A DNA stretch of 64,000 nt from Ramlibacter sp. (GTDB taxonomy: Bacteria > Pseudomonadota > Gammaproteobacteria > Burkholderiales > Burkholderiaceae_C), in assembly GCA_016713005.1 (NCBI GenBank), contig JADJPY010000004.1, forward strand, positions 196,078-260,077, written 5' to 3'. The notes below the pieces were generated by a model. It did not search any database, was not told the DNA's origin, and saw nothing but the letters and a program-made list of their open reading frames with translations. Of the stretch, positions 30,438-42,270 are shown piece by piece (positions within the stretch are counted from its first letter, which is position 1; the number at the start of each line of letters is the position of its first letter). A program made the translations under genes and the position numbers.

Positions 30438-30923
30438 GTGGCCTCAACCCCCCTACCGGACGACCGCTGGCGACAGACCCACATGGGGCGCCTCCTGGGG
30501 CACGCCATGCGCCGGTTCGACGCGCGCGTGCTCGCGCTGATGGCCCACGACGTGCAGGTGCCGCTGGCGCTGTCCAACCTGGCCGCGCGCGAGCAGGTCA
30601 GCGCGGCCCATGTGCAGATCACCCGCCATCTGGCGCTGGGCGGCTCGCGCCTGACCGAACTGGCGCAACGCGCCGGCATGACCAAACAGGCGATGGGCGA
30701 CCTGGTGGACCAGTGCGTGGCCTGGGGCCTGGTGGTGCGCGAAACGGACGCGCACGACGCGAGGGCGCGCCGCATCCGCTTTACAGCCACCGGCCTCGAA
30801 TGGCTGCAGGCTTTCCAGCGGGCGGTCACCCAGGCAGAGGCCGAGTTTCGCGCCGAAGTCGGCAAGGATGTGGCGGCGGTGGTGCTGATTGGCCTGGAAA
30901 CCTACGCCGGTCCCGCCGTGTGA
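30438..30923 (+). CDS. MarR family winged-helix regulator
   Basis: 161 residues if GTG 30438 is used (VASTPLPDDRWRQTHMGRLLG). ATG 30483 would also serve; ATG 30366 lies inside the recA SOS box and is unlikely. The helix-turn-helix is LTELAQRAGMTKQAMGDLVDQCVAWGLV, followed by the wing RETDAHDARARRIRFTATGLEWL. Divergent from recA. Ligand unknown; the target may be its own promoter. Confidence 0.8.
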   Translation: MASTPLPDDRWRQTHMGRLLGHAMRRFDARVLALMAHDVQVPLALSNLAAREQVSAAHVQITRHLALGGSRLTELAQRAGMTKQAMGDLVDQCVAWGLVVRETDAHDARARRIRFTATGLEWLQAFQRAVTQAEAEFRAEVGKDVAAVVLIGLETYAGPAV

Positions 30924-30996
30924 GTCCGGAAGGCACCTGCAACGCCCGCGAGAGGCCTAGAATTTGAACCGCCACCGAACAACAAAGGAGACCTGC

Positions 30997-31671
30997 ATGC
31001 GGATTCTGATCGCCGAGGATGACCAGGTTCTCGCCGACGGCCTGCTGCGCACCCTGCGCAGCTCCGGCGCCGCCGTAGACCATGTTTCCAGCGGCACCGA
31101 GGCGGATGCCGCCCTGATGACCAACAACGAGTTTGACCTGCTCATCCTCGACCTGGGGCTGCCCAAAATGCACGGCCTTGAAGTGCTCAAGCGCCTGCGG
31201 GGGCGGGGCTCATCGATGCCGGTGCTGATCCTGACCGCCGCCGACAGCGTCGAGGAGCGCGTCAAGGGGCTCGACTACGGTGCCGACGACTACATGGCCA
31301 AGCCGTTCAGCCTGCAGGAGCTCGAGGCCCGCGTACGTGCGCTGACCCGCCGCGGCATGGGTGGGGCCAGCTCGACCATCAAGCATGGGCCACTGGTGTA
31401 CGACCAGGCCGGCCGGGTGGCCACCATCGACGGCAAGATGGTCGAGCTGTCGGCGCGGGAGCTGGGCCTGCTGGAGGTGCTGTTGCAGCGCGCGGGCCGC
31501 CTGGTCAGCAAGGACCAGCTCGTCGAGCGCCTGTGCGAGTGGGGCGAAGAGGTGAGCAACAACGCCATCGAGGTCTACATCCACCGGCTGCGCAAGAAGA
31601 TCGAAAAGGGACCGATCCGCATCGCCACCGTCCGGGGGCTGGGCTACTGCCTGGAAAAAATCCCCGGATGA
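30997..31671 (+). CDS. OmpR family response regulator
   Basis: 224 residues, AAAGGAG site, start MRILIAEDDQ. The receiver has the acidic pair EDD, phospho-Asp in LLILDLGLPKMHG, Thr in LILTAAD and Lys in YMAKPF. The C-terminal winged helix ends VYIHRLRKKIEKGPIRIATVRGLGYCL. A TAGAAT -10 lies at 30958-30963. Overlaps the kinase gene by ATGA; pair resembles QseB/QseC or TctD/TctE. Confidence 0.94.
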   Translation: MRILIAEDDQVLADGLLRTLRSSGAAVDHVSSGTEADAALMTNNEFDLLILDLGLPKMHGLEVLKRLRGRGSSMPVLILTAADSVEERVKGLDYGADDYMAKPFSLQELEARVRALTRRGMGGASSTIKHGPLVYDQAGRVATIDGKMVELSARELGLLEVLLQRAGRLVSKDQLVERLCEWGEEVSNNAIEVYIHRLRKKIEKGPIRIATVRGLGYCLEKIPG

Positions 31672-33137
31672 GACTCTTCGCGCAGGAGCAGCGCTCGCTG
31701 TTCGGCGAGATCCTGGACTGGATGCTCACGCCGCTGCTGCTGTTGTGGCCAGTGAGCCTGGCGCTGACCTGGGTGGTGGCGCAGGGCATTGCCGGCAAAC
31801 CGTTTGACCGGGCGCTGGAGTACAACACCCAGACGCTGGCGCAGTTCGTTTCCGTGCAGCGAGGACGTGTGCAGTTCAACCTGCCGCAGTCCGCGCGCGA
31901 GATCCTGCGCGCCGATGACGCCGACCTGGTGTACTTCCAGGTGCTGGGGCATCGCGGTGAATTCATCGGCGGCGAGCGGGACTTTCCCGCGCCCCCGGAG
32001 GACCAGGACCCCGTGGCCGGCCAGGTCCACCTGCGCGACGACCAGATGCGCGGGCTCAACGTGCGCGTCGCCTACGAATGGGTGCGACTGGAGGCGACCG
32101 ACAGTCCCCAGCCCGTTCTCGTGCTGGTCCAGGTGGCCGAGACCCTGGAAAAGCGCTCCGTGCTGGCCACCGAAGTGGTCAAGGGCGTGATGCTCCCGCA
32201 GTTCTTCACGCTGCCACTGGCCGTGCTGCTGGTCTGGCTGGCGCTGGCGCGGGGCATCCGGCCGTTGAGCGAGCTGGAAGACCGCATCCGCAGCCGAAAG
32301 CCCGATGACCTCAGTCCGCTGGACGATACCCATGTCCCGCTGGAGGTGGCACCGCTGGTGTCCTCGGTCAACGACCTGTTGCGTCGCCTCAAGCATTCGA
32401 TCGCCACGCAAAAGCGGTTTCTGGCGGATGCCGCCCACCAGCTCAAGACGCCACTGGCGGGTCTGCGCATGCAGGCCGATCTGGCGCTGCGCGAGAACTC
32501 CAATGAAGACGAACTCAAGCAGTCGCTCAAGCAGATCGGGCGCTCCAGCGTGCGCGCCACCCACACCGTCAACCAGCTGCTGGCACTCGCCCGCGCAGAG
32601 GCGCGCGGACACAGCCTGGCCAAGCAACACGGGGACCTGGCTCGCATGACCATGGAGGTGGTGCGCGATTGCGTACCGATGGCCATGGAAAAAGGCATCG
32701 ATCTGGGCTACGACGGCGCCGCGCCCGGCTCGCCCGGGGTGGTGCTGGACGGCTATCCGACCCTGCTGAAGGAGATGGTGCGCAATCTCGTGGAAAACGC
32801 CATCCACTACACGCCGTCAAGCGCAACCCGCCCCGGCATGGTCACCGCGCGCGTGCTGGCGGACCCGTTCGGCCGTGTACTGATGCTGCAGGTGGAAGAC
32901 AACGGCCCGGGCATCCCGGAGGCCGAGCGCGAACTGGTGTTCCAGCCGTTCTACCGGGCGCTGGGCACCGACGCGGACGGTTCAGGCCTTGGACTGGCCA
33001 TCGTTGCCGAAATCGTGCAGCAACATGGCGCCACACTGAAGCTGGAAGACGCCAACCCGGGGCAGACGCCGTCCGGCGCCCGCTTCATCGTGCGCTTCGA
33101 GTCTGCAGCCGAACCCGAACCTGCTGCGTCCGCCTGA
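31668..33137 (+). CDS. Sensor histidine kinase (TctE/QseC-like)
   Basis: 489 residues. TM1 (about 20-42), a periplasmic sensor region of the 2CSK_N type (about 43-175), TM2 (about 180-200, LPLAVLLVWLALARG), HAMP-like linker, dimerisation helix with phospho-His in DAAHQLKTPLAGLRMQ, then HATPase with N box EMVRNLVENAIHY, G1 VEDNGPGIPEAE and G2 GSGLGLAIVAEI. TctE-type kinases often sense carboxylates; the ligand here is unknown. Confidence 0.93.
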   Translation: MRLFAQEQRSLFGEILDWMLTPLLLLWPVSLALTWVVAQGIAGKPFDRALEYNTQTLAQFVSVQRGRVQFNLPQSAREILRADDADLVYFQVLGHRGEFIGGERDFPAPPEDQDPVAGQVHLRDDQMRGLNVRVAYEWVRLEATDSPQPVLVLVQVAETLEKRSVLATEVVKGVMLPQFFTLPLAVLLVWLALARGIRPLSELEDRIRSRKPDDLSPLDDTHVPLEVAPLVSSVNDLLRRLKHSIATQKRFLADAAHQLKTPLAGLRMQADLALRENSNEDELKQSLKQIGRSSVRATHTVNQLLALARAEARGHSLAKQHGDLARMTMEVVRDCVPMAMEKGIDLGYDGAAPGSPGVVLDGYPTLLKEMVRNLVENAIHYTPSSATRPGMVTARVLADPFGRVLMLQVEDNGPGIPEAERELVFQPFYRALGTDADGSGLGLAIVAEIVQQHGATLKLEDANPGQTPSGARFIVRFESAAEPEPAASA

Positions 33138-33145
33138 CAAAGGCC

Positions 33146-33805
33146 TCAGCGGCAAGGTACCAGCGGCTTGCCCCCGAGGTGTGGCGTCAGCTCTTCGAGC
33201 CGCGCACGCAGCGCCTCGTCCACCGCCGGCAGGCGCAGCAACTCGCCGCGCACTTCCTGGCGCTCCTGGACCACGCGGGCGGTGCGCACACCGCGGCGCG
33301 TCAGGGCGTTGAGCTGGGCATTGGCCTCCGCCTGCGTGCCGTAGGTCCCCAGCGACAGCCCGGGCTCCATGGCCGGGTTCAGCAGGGGCTGGAACGACAG
33401 GCCGAGCTGACGCAACTCGGCCTTCTTGCGCGCGACGGCGTCCGCGTTCGGGTATTTGCCCATGTAAACGATCCAGCGGGCCGACTCCACCGACGGCTCG
33501 AAGACCCAGGCCCCTGCCGGCCAGCCGGATTCAAGTACCGACCGCAAACCACGCCCGGAGGCCTCATTGAGCAGTGAGGATGCCAGGCAGCTCACGGACG
33601 GCGCGGCCGCCTGGCTGGCGGCGGCTTCGACCCGCCGGGCCTCGTCGGGTGGCAGCACGCGTATCGCCGACGGGTTGATCTGTTCGGCCACACGCTGGGG
33701 TTCGCGCTGCTGCACGGGCGCGAGGCCATACGAAGCCAGCCAGCCCTGCGTCCAGGCCAGGTAGCCCGCATTGGCAAGCACGAGCAGCAGCACGACCAAC
33801 CGCAT
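33146..33805 (-). CDS. SPOR domain-containing membrane protein
   Basis: 219 residues. One N-terminal TM helix (LVVLLLVLANAGYLAWTQG), an unstructured linker, then a SPOR-like repeat: WIVYMGKYPNADAVARKKAELRQLG followed by LSLGTYGTQAEANAQLNALTRRGVRTARVV. SPOR domains bind denuded septal peptidoglycan. Its ATG overlaps the birA stop (TGATG), so it is co-transcribed. Confidence 0.8.
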   Translation of the reverse strand: MRLVVLLLVLANAGYLAWTQGWLASYGLAPVQQREPQRVAEQINPSAIRVLPPDEARRVEAAASQAAAPSVSCLASSLLNEASGRGLRSVLESGWPAGAWVFEPSVESARWIVYMGKYPNADAVARKKAELRQLGLSFQPLLNPAMEPGLSLGTYGTQAEANAQLNALTRRGVRTARVVQERQEVRGELLRLPAVDEALRARLEELTPHLGGKPLVPCR

Positions 33806-34614
33806 CAGGACCCCGCCTGCGGACGCACACTGACCTCGGCGCTGGTGATTTGCATCATGGCGCGCGAAGTATGCACCAGCAAGGCGCCATCCTCGCCCAC
33901 GCCCTGCGCGACGCCCTGCGTGCCGTCACTGAGCACCACCGTGCGCCCGGCCAGCGCATCCCGCGCCTGGAAGCGTGCCCGCAGCGGCGCGAAGCCGCCC
34001 GCCTTGAACGTCTGCACCATCGCCACCAGCGCCGGTGCAACCCGGCCCAGGGCAGCGGGTGCGTCCAGACTGGGGCTCAGCTCCTGCAGCCAGGCCGCAG
34101 GGGTGGACAGGCCGGCAGCGTCGGGCGGCAGGATGTTGATGCCCACGCCGATCACCGCCTGTCGCTGGTCGCCGGACAAACCGGGCGCGGCAGCGGTTTC
34201 CACCAGCACGCCGGCGAGCTTGCGGTCCTGCCACCACAGGTCGTTGGGCCATTTGATGCGGACATCCGGGTGCAGGCTTTCGGCCAGCGCCACGCCGATG
34301 GCCAGCGACAGCCCGGACCAGCTGGCCGGCGCCAGCGGCAAGCCCAGCGAGAACGTCAGGGACGCGGGGCCTTCAGGGCGCCGTCCGCCCGCGGCTGGCT
34401 CACCACCGGCACCGCTGTGCCAGGACCGGCCCAGCCGGCCGCGGCCAGCGGTCTGGCGCTCCGCCACCAGCAGCACAGGCTCCAGGCGGCCGGCACGCGC
34501 GCGGCGCATCAGCTCGGTGTTGGTGGAATCAATCTCGGGGACGATCTCGACGGTGAAGCCGGGCAGGCGCGGCTCGATGGCCTGCCACAGGGTTTCGGCG
34601 TCCCAACGGACCAT
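33805..34614 (-). CDS. birA: Biotin--[acetyl-CoA-carboxylase] ligase
   Basis: 269 residues from MVRWDAETLWQAIEPRLPG with a GGGAG site. Class I BirA lacking the DNA-binding domain of E. coli BirA. Catalytic segments: EIDSTNTELMRRA, ERQTAGRGRLGRSWHS (biotinoyl-AMP loop), IKWPNDLWW, KLAGVLVETA and VIGVGINI. Makes biotinoyl-AMP and loads AccB. The extra 21 codons upstream overlap the SET gene and are rejected. Confidence 0.93.
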   Translation of the reverse strand: MVRWDAETLWQAIEPRLPGFTVEIVPEIDSTNTELMRRARAGRLEPVLLVAERQTAGRGRLGRSWHSGAGGEPAAGGRRPEGPASLTFSLGLPLAPASWSGLSLAIGVALAESLHPDVRIKWPNDLWWQDRKLAGVLVETAAAPGLSGDQRQAVIGVGINILPPDAAGLSTPAAWLQELSPSLDAPAALGRVAPALVAMVQTFKAGGFAPLRARFQARDALAGRTVVLSDGTQGVAQGVGEDGALLVHTSRAMMQITSAEVSVRPQAGS

Positions 34615-34622
34615 GGGGCTCC

Positions 34623-35108
34623 CTAGCGGCGGCGCTTGGGCGCCAGCAGGGTGCCCCGACAGGCCCGGGCGCCGCACCAGCAGGGGTACTCGGCCTTGAG
34701 CTTGGGGGTATAGGGTTCGTCGATGATCAGGCCGTAGTCGTAGTTGAGCTCTTCACCGGCCTTGATGCGCCGCAGCGCCTTGATGAACACGCGGCCGTTG
34801 TCCTCGTCGGCCTCGCAGTTGGGATCGCACGAATGGTTGATCCAGCGGGCCGAATTGCCGCCGTACTTGGCGTCAATGACATGGTCCTCGTCCATGTGGA
34901 AATAGAACGTGTGGTTCGGGTCCGACGGATCGTGCGGATGGCGGCGCAGGGCCTCTTTCCAGCTGATGACCTCGCCGGTGTATTCGATGATGGTTGCACC
35001 CCGGGGGATGTCCTGCACCGCAAACACCCCCTTGCCGTGGACGCCGGAGCGGCGGGTCTGGATGCGGCGGGTGGAGCCGGTGGGGCTGGAGGGGGCTTTT
35101 TCGGGCAT
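34623..35108 (-). CDS. SET domain protein-lysine N-methyltransferase
   Basis: 161 residues from MPEKAPSSPTGSTRRIQTRRSGVHGKGVFA. SET motifs in order: GKGVFAVQDIPRGATIIEYTGEVIS, WINHSCDPNCEA (SAM-binding pseudoknot), EELNYDYG with the catalytic Tyr, and a post-SET Cys group CWCGARACRG with the Cys of NHSCDPNC. It looks like a eukaryote-type SET enzyme in compact bacterial form. Divergent from topB-SWIB. The substrate may be a basic DNA-binding protein, by analogy with chlamydial SET enzymes; inference only. The 1294-codon frame covering topB antisense is spurious. Confidence 0.88.
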   Translation of the reverse strand: MPEKAPSSPTGSTRRIQTRRSGVHGKGVFAVQDIPRGATIIEYTGEVISWKEALRRHPHDPSDPNHTFYFHMDEDHVIDAKYGGNSARWINHSCDPNCEADEDNGRVFIKALRRIKAGEELNYDYGLIIDEPYTPKLKAEYPCWCGARACRGTLLAPKRRR

Positions 35109-35130
35109 TGCCAAAACTCTGTTAACTTGA

Positions 35131-35165
35131 ATGTGCACACACGCGCGCGTACGCGTACGCGCGTG
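35131..35165. repeat. 35-bp alternating purine-pyrimidine tract with 20-bp palindrome
   Basis: From ATGTGCACAC to GCGCGTG every step alternates purine and pyrimidine; CGCGCGTACG/CGTACGCGCG (35144-35163) is a perfect palindrome. It lies in the 153-base SET/topB divergent promoter region, 23 bases upstream of the SET ATG. Such tracts favour Z-DNA or cruciform under negative supercoiling. Confidence 0.7.
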
Positions 35166-35261
35166 GGAAGAGCGCCGATTGTAGGAGGCCCGGCCGGATG
35201 GCGGGCCCGCAGGCGGCGCAGGGATGGAAGGCAAAGACATGGAAAGACTCGTGGAATCCGT

Positions 35262-38255
<2,994 letters not shown>

Positions 38256-38268
38256 CCCGCGGGCACCC

Positions 38269-39498
38269 ATGAGCCAGCCAGCCCTGCGCATTGTCGTGGT
38301 GGGCGCGGGCTTTGCCGGTCTGGCCGCGGCCACGCTGCTGGCGCGAGACGGCCACCGCGTCACCGTGCTGGAGCGCTTTGCGCAACCCCAGGCCCTGGGC
38401 GCGGGCATCCTGATCCAGCCCAGCGGGCTGGCGGCCCTGCACCGACTCGGGCTGTACGACACGGTGGTCGCGCAGGGCGCGGCGGTGGACCACCTCTTCG
38501 GCGTCAACCCGCGCGGACGCCCCGTGGTGGACGTGCGCTACGCGAGCTGGCAGGCCGGCGCATTCGGGCTGGGCCTGCATCGGGGTGTGCTGTTTGACGC
38601 CCTCTGGCACGCCGCGGGCCAGGCCGGTGTGACGGTGCGCACGGGGCAGGAGGTGGACTCGCTGGACCAGGCGCGGGGCGACCATGACCTGCTGGTGCTG
38701 GCCGATGGCGCGCATTCGCGCCTGCGCGGGCAGACGGCCCTGGAGGCACGCGATGCCGCCTATCCCTGGGGTGCCGTCTGGGCCGTGCTGGACGATCCGG
38801 CGCGCCGCCAGGGCCGCACGCTTTGGCAGTGGTACCGGGGTGCCGGCGAGATGCTGGGCCTGATGCCCACTGGCCTGACCCCCGCCAGCGACGGCGCACC
38901 CCAGCGCCCCGTGCTCAGCCTGTTCTGGAGCTTGCGCGCCGACCGGCTGGACGCCTGGCGCGCGGCCGGGCTGGATGCGTTCAAGGCGCAGGTGCGGGCG
39001 CTCAACCCTGCCTGCGAGGATGTGCTGGACCAGTTGCATGACCTTGAGCAGCTCACCTGGGCGCGGTACCGCGACGTGGTGATGCCCGTCCTGCACGCCG
39101 CTGGTTGCGTGGTCATCGGGGACGCGGCGCACGCCACCAGCCCGCAGCTGGGCCAGGGCACCAACCTCGCCTTGATCGATGCGGTGGTGCTGGCCGACCG
39201 GCTGCGCGGCGCCAGCCCGACTGGGCTGGACGCCGCGCTGGAGGCATTCACCGCCCAGCGTCGCGCCCACCTGCGCTACTACGGCCAGGCCAGCCGCTGG
39301 CTGACGCCGCTGTTCCAGTCCGACGCACGCGTGCTCGCGGCGCTGCGCGACGCCTTCATGGCACCCGCCACGCACTGGCCCGGCGCCTCCCGGCTGAACC
39401 TGCGAACACTGGTGGGCGTGCAGCAGGGCTGGTGGCCATGGGGCGAGGCACTGGACCTGGACGCCATACGGGACGCATCGGCGACACCGCGCGCTTGA
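38269..39498 (+). CDS. FAD-dependent monooxygenase (UbiH/PHBH class)
   Basis: 409 residues. N-terminal dinucleotide motif VVGAGFAGLAAATLLARDG, the DG motif LADGAHSRLR and the second FAD motif GDAAHATSPQLGQGTNLALIDA define a class A flavoprotein monooxygenase. Substrate unknown. It begins 13 bases after topB and precedes an acyl-CoA dehydrogenase. Confidence 0.88.
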   Translation: MSQPALRIVVVGAGFAGLAAATLLARDGHRVTVLERFAQPQALGAGILIQPSGLAALHRLGLYDTVVAQGAAVDHLFGVNPRGRPVVDVRYASWQAGAFGLGLHRGVLFDALWHAAGQAGVTVRTGQEVDSLDQARGDHDLLVLADGAHSRLRGQTALEARDAAYPWGAVWAVLDDPARRQGRTLWQWYRGAGEMLGLMPTGLTPASDGAPQRPVLSLFWSLRADRLDAWRAAGLDAFKAQVRALNPACEDVLDQLHDLEQLTWARYRDVVMPVLHAAGCVVIGDAAHATSPQLGQGTNLALIDAVVLADRLRGASPTGLDAALEAFTAQRRAHLRYYGQASRWLTPLFQSDARVLAALRDAFMAPATHWPGASRLNLRTLVGVQQGWWPWGEALDLDAIRDASATPRA

Positions 39499-39559
39499 GT
39501 TGGGTCAAAGGGCGGGCAATGCAGGCGACACGCCCGCGGGGACGGTGCTATATCGGCAC

Positions 39560-40816
39560 ATGGACTTCGAATACAGCGCCACCACCCGTGCCCTGCAGCG
39601 CCGCGTGCAGGATTTCATCGACCGATACGCGTTGCCGCACCACCGGCAATGGCACGAGCTCACGCAGCAGGGCATTCACCCGACGTCGCTGCTGGACGAC
39701 CTGAAGGCGCTGGCGCGCGACGAGGGACTGTGGAACCTGTTCCTGCCAGGCCTGCGCGACGACGAGCCCGGTACCCGCCTGAGCAACCTGGACTATGCCC
39801 CGCTGGCCGAGATCATGGGCCGGCTGTATTGGGTGTCCGAGGTGTTCAACTGCAATGCGCCGGACACCGGCAACATGGAGCTGCTGCACCTGTTTGCCAC
39901 CCCGTCCCAGCGCGAACGCTGGCTTGGCCCGCTGCTGCACGGCCAGATCCGCTCGGCCTTTGCCATGACCGAGCCCGACGTGGCCTCTTCCGACGCCACC
40001 AACATCCAGACCACCATCCGCCGCGACGCGTCGGGCTACGTGATCAACGGCCGCAAGTGGTTCACCACCGGTGCGATGCATCCGCATTGCCGGCTGCTGG
40101 TCGTCATGGGGGTGTGCGCCGACGGCACGGAACGGGCGCCGCACCAGCGCCACTCGATGGTCCTGGTGCCGCTGGACACGCCGGGCGTGCAGGTCGTGCG
40201 CAACCTGCCGGTGATGCACCACCTGTCGGTGGAGGGCCACTGCGAAGTGCTGTTCCGTGACGTGCGCGTGGGCGCCGACGCGCTGCTGGGCGAAGAGGGC
40301 GCCGGCTTCGCGCTGGCGCAGGCACGCCTCGGGCCCGGGCGCATCCATCACTGCATGCGCACCATCGGCCAGTGCGAGCTGGCGCTGGACCTGATGGGCG
40401 AGCGCGCCCTGGAACGCCGCGCATTCGGCAAGCGGCTGGCCGACCACGCCAACATCCGCGACTGGATCGCCGAATCGCGCGTCGAGATCGACCAGGCCCG
40501 CCTGCTGGTGTTGCGCGCCGCCGACCGGCTGGACCGCGAGGGCAACCGCGCCGCGCGGGTGGATGTGTCGGCGATCAAGCTGGTGGCCGGGCGGCTGCAG
40601 ACGCGCGTGGTCGACCGCGCCATCCAGGTCTTTGGCGCCATGGGCCTGACCTGCGACACCCCGCTGTCGCTGCTGTGGACCTGGGGCCGGGCCCTGCGAT
40701 TTGCCGACGGCCCGGACGAGGTCCACCTGGGGGTCGTGGCCAAGGCCGAGCTGGCGCGCATCCAGCAGGCCACCGGCGCGAACGCGCTGTACTACACACC
40801 ACCGGTCATGGCCTGA
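39560..40816 (+). CDS. Acyl-CoA dehydrogenase family protein
   Basis: 418 residues from MDFEYSATTRALQRRVQDF. Three-domain ACAD layout: helical N-terminus; beta domain with FAMTEPDVASSDATNIQTTI and INGRKWFTTGAMHP; C-terminal FAD-binding helices (RRAFGKRLADHANIRDWIAES, QVFGAMGLTCDTPLS). The long form with this tail resembles ACAD10/11-like enzymes more than short-chain ones. An extended -10 (TGC TATATC) ends five bases before the ATG with no Shine-Dalgarno, suggesting a leaderless message. Confidence 0.9.
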   Translation: MDFEYSATTRALQRRVQDFIDRYALPHHRQWHELTQQGIHPTSLLDDLKALARDEGLWNLFLPGLRDDEPGTRLSNLDYAPLAEIMGRLYWVSEVFNCNAPDTGNMELLHLFATPSQRERWLGPLLHGQIRSAFAMTEPDVASSDATNIQTTIRRDASGYVINGRKWFTTGAMHPHCRLLVVMGVCADGTERAPHQRHSMVLVPLDTPGVQVVRNLPVMHHLSVEGHCEVLFRDVRVGADALLGEEGAGFALAQARLGPGRIHHCMRTIGQCELALDLMGERALERRAFGKRLADHANIRDWIAESRVEIDQARLLVLRAADRLDREGNRAARVDVSAIKLVAGRLQTRVVDRAIQVFGAMGLTCDTPLSLLWTWGRALRFADGPDEVHLGVVAKAELARIQQATGANALYYTPPVMA

Positions 40817-40831
40817 CGCCGGACCCGCAGG

Positions 40832-40950
40832 CTAGCGCGCCATCCCGCCCTGACGCGCGAGATGCACCTGGTGCAGGGTGATCTTGCGCACCTCGGCCTG
40901 GCTGGTCTCGATGTGTGCGCGCAGCAGCCAGGGAACGGCCTTGATTGTTG
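40832..40950 (-). pseudogene. Possible 3' remnant of an unrecognised gene
   Basis: Within the 182-base gap between the acyl-CoA dehydrogenase and YchJ genes, the minus strand reads ATIKAVPWLLRAHIETSQAE... to HLARQGGMAR and a TAG stop, with coding-like composition and no start codon. It is preceded in frame by another TAG. It may be a gene end left by rearrangement. Family not recognised; it could also be noncoding. Confidence 0.25.
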
Positions 40951-40998
40951 CCTAGCTGTTGATGTCAAAAAAGTGGGGGCGACGTTCAGTTTGTCTAT

Positions 40999-41403
40999 CT
41001 ACAGCCCGTGCTGCTCCCCGTCGATGTAGGTCCAGCGGCCTTCGTTGCGGACGAACCGGCTGGTTTCGTGCATCCGCTGGGCGCGGCCCTGTACCCGCAG
41101 GCGTGCGACGAACTCGACCACGCCGGCGTCTCCCGCCTCTTGGGCATGAAGCACCTCCAGCCCCAGCCATTTCACCGGCTGGAGTTCCAGATCGCCGGGT
41201 GCAGTGGAGGGATGCCAGGTCGCCAGCAGGTAGTCGATCAGCCCCAATACATAGGCGCTGTAGCGCGAGCGCATGAGCGCTTCGGGTGTGGGGGCGTGAA
41301 CACCCTGGTCCAGGCCTGCGTGCCAGGCACCGCAGCATTCGGCGTAGACCTGCCCGCTTTGGCAGGGGCAGGCGGCAGTGGGCGCGTGGCGGAGTTTTGC
41401 CAT
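40999..41403 (-). CDS. YchJ family protein with SEC-C-like Cys motif
   Basis: 134 residues. N-terminal CPCQSGQVYAECCG is the SEC-C-type zinc motif; PEALMRSRYSAYVLGLIDYLLATWHPST is diagnostic for YchJ/UPF0225; the end holds ETSRFVRNEGRWTYIDG. The fold is NTF2-like; function not established. TAGTAT lies six bases before the ATG without a Shine-Dalgarno. Confidence 0.9.
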   Translation of the reverse strand: MAKLRHAPTAACPCQSGQVYAECCGAWHAGLDQGVHAPTPEALMRSRYSAYVLGLIDYLLATWHPSTAPGDLELQPVKWLGLEVLHAQEAGDAGVVEFVARLRVQGRAQRMHETSRFVRNEGRWTYIDGEQHGL

Positions 41404-41432
41404 TGGGCCATACTATGCGAGATGGGCACGGC

Positions 41433-42128
41433 TCACGACCTGTAGATCAGCACACGCCCCTTGTAGGCCCCGGCAATGGTCGTGGCCGGGATGTCCAGTC
41501 GCTCTTCGCGGCGCAGGAAACCCTGCTCGGCCATGCGACGGTTGAACGCGGGCCGGTTGCCACGGTCCGGATCCACGATCCAGACCTCGGCATGTGGCGC
41601 ACTGTGCGCGCCTATGAAGGCGGCCAGATCGCCTGGCTCATCACGCTCGTACAGAAGGTCGCTGCCGATGATCAGGTCGAACAGCCCTTGAACCGCCGGA
41701 ACCGCGGCTATTTCGGTTTCGGTACGGGGTGCCACCGACGGATTCCAGTGACCATGCCGGTATTTCAGGGGCGGCAGGCCGTTGAGCCGCAGGTTCTCGC
41801 GCAGGAACGCGCCGGCCAGCGGGTGACAGTCGCTGGCGGTGACCTCGCTGCCCCGGCGGTGGGCCACCAGGCTGGGCAGCCCCAGGCCGCAACCCAGCTC
41901 CAGGATCCGTTCGCCCGCCGTCAGCGCGCGCACCGCCATGCGCTGCGCCAGCTGGTTGCCCGAGGGCCACGGCAAGCCGAACAGGGGCCAGGCCGCAGAA
42001 GAAATCCCCATGCGCAAGGCCGCGTCCAGCGGATCGGAAAACTGCTGGCGATCCAGCAGGCTGCGGATCTGCAGGTTGTCTGCGCCGGTGACAACGATGC
42101 TTTCGGTTTTGGTTTCGTAGCCGGGCAT
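41433..42128 (-). CDS. Class I SAM-dependent methyltransferase
   Basis: 231 residues from MPGYETKTESIVVTG. SAM motif I is ILELGCGLGLPSLVAHRRG with acidic TASD; FDLIIGSDLLYERDEP is motif IV. The pattern resembles the lysine methyltransferase-like / NNMT-like methyltransferase_16 family, which often acts on protein lysine. A CATACT -10 lies seven bases before the start. The frame extends 57 bases further upstream without support. Substrate unknown. Confidence 0.83.
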   Translation of the reverse strand: MPGYETKTESIVVTGADNLQIRSLLDRQQFSDPLDAALRMGISSAAWPLFGLPWPSGNQLAQRMAVRALTAGERILELGCGLGLPSLVAHRRGSEVTASDCHPLAGAFLRENLRLNGLPPLKYRHGHWNPSVAPRTETEIAAVPAVQGLFDLIIGSDLLYERDEPGDLAAFIGAHSAPHAEVWIVDPDRGNRPAFNRRMAEQGFLRREERLDIPATTIAGAYKGRVLIYRS

Positions 42129-42211
42129 TTGGCCCAGTATGCGCCCGGGCCCCCCGGCGCAATGCGCATCCAGGGCGCCCCACACGGGCCCTGTCAGCCG
42201 TTTTCAGCTAC

Positions 42212-42267
42212 AAATCGGCCTGCAAGCCCCATGGATGCTGACTGAACCGCTACTGTTTTGATAGCGC
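42212..42267 (-). repeat. Dispersed repeat family A, copy 5
   Basis: On the minus strand GCGCTATCAAAACAGTAGC, spacer, CATGGGGCTTGCAGGCC and GATTT. It directly follows the HAD hydrolase stop (42271) and precedes the methyltransferase promoter. Confidence 0.75.
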
Positions 42268-42270
42268 AAA

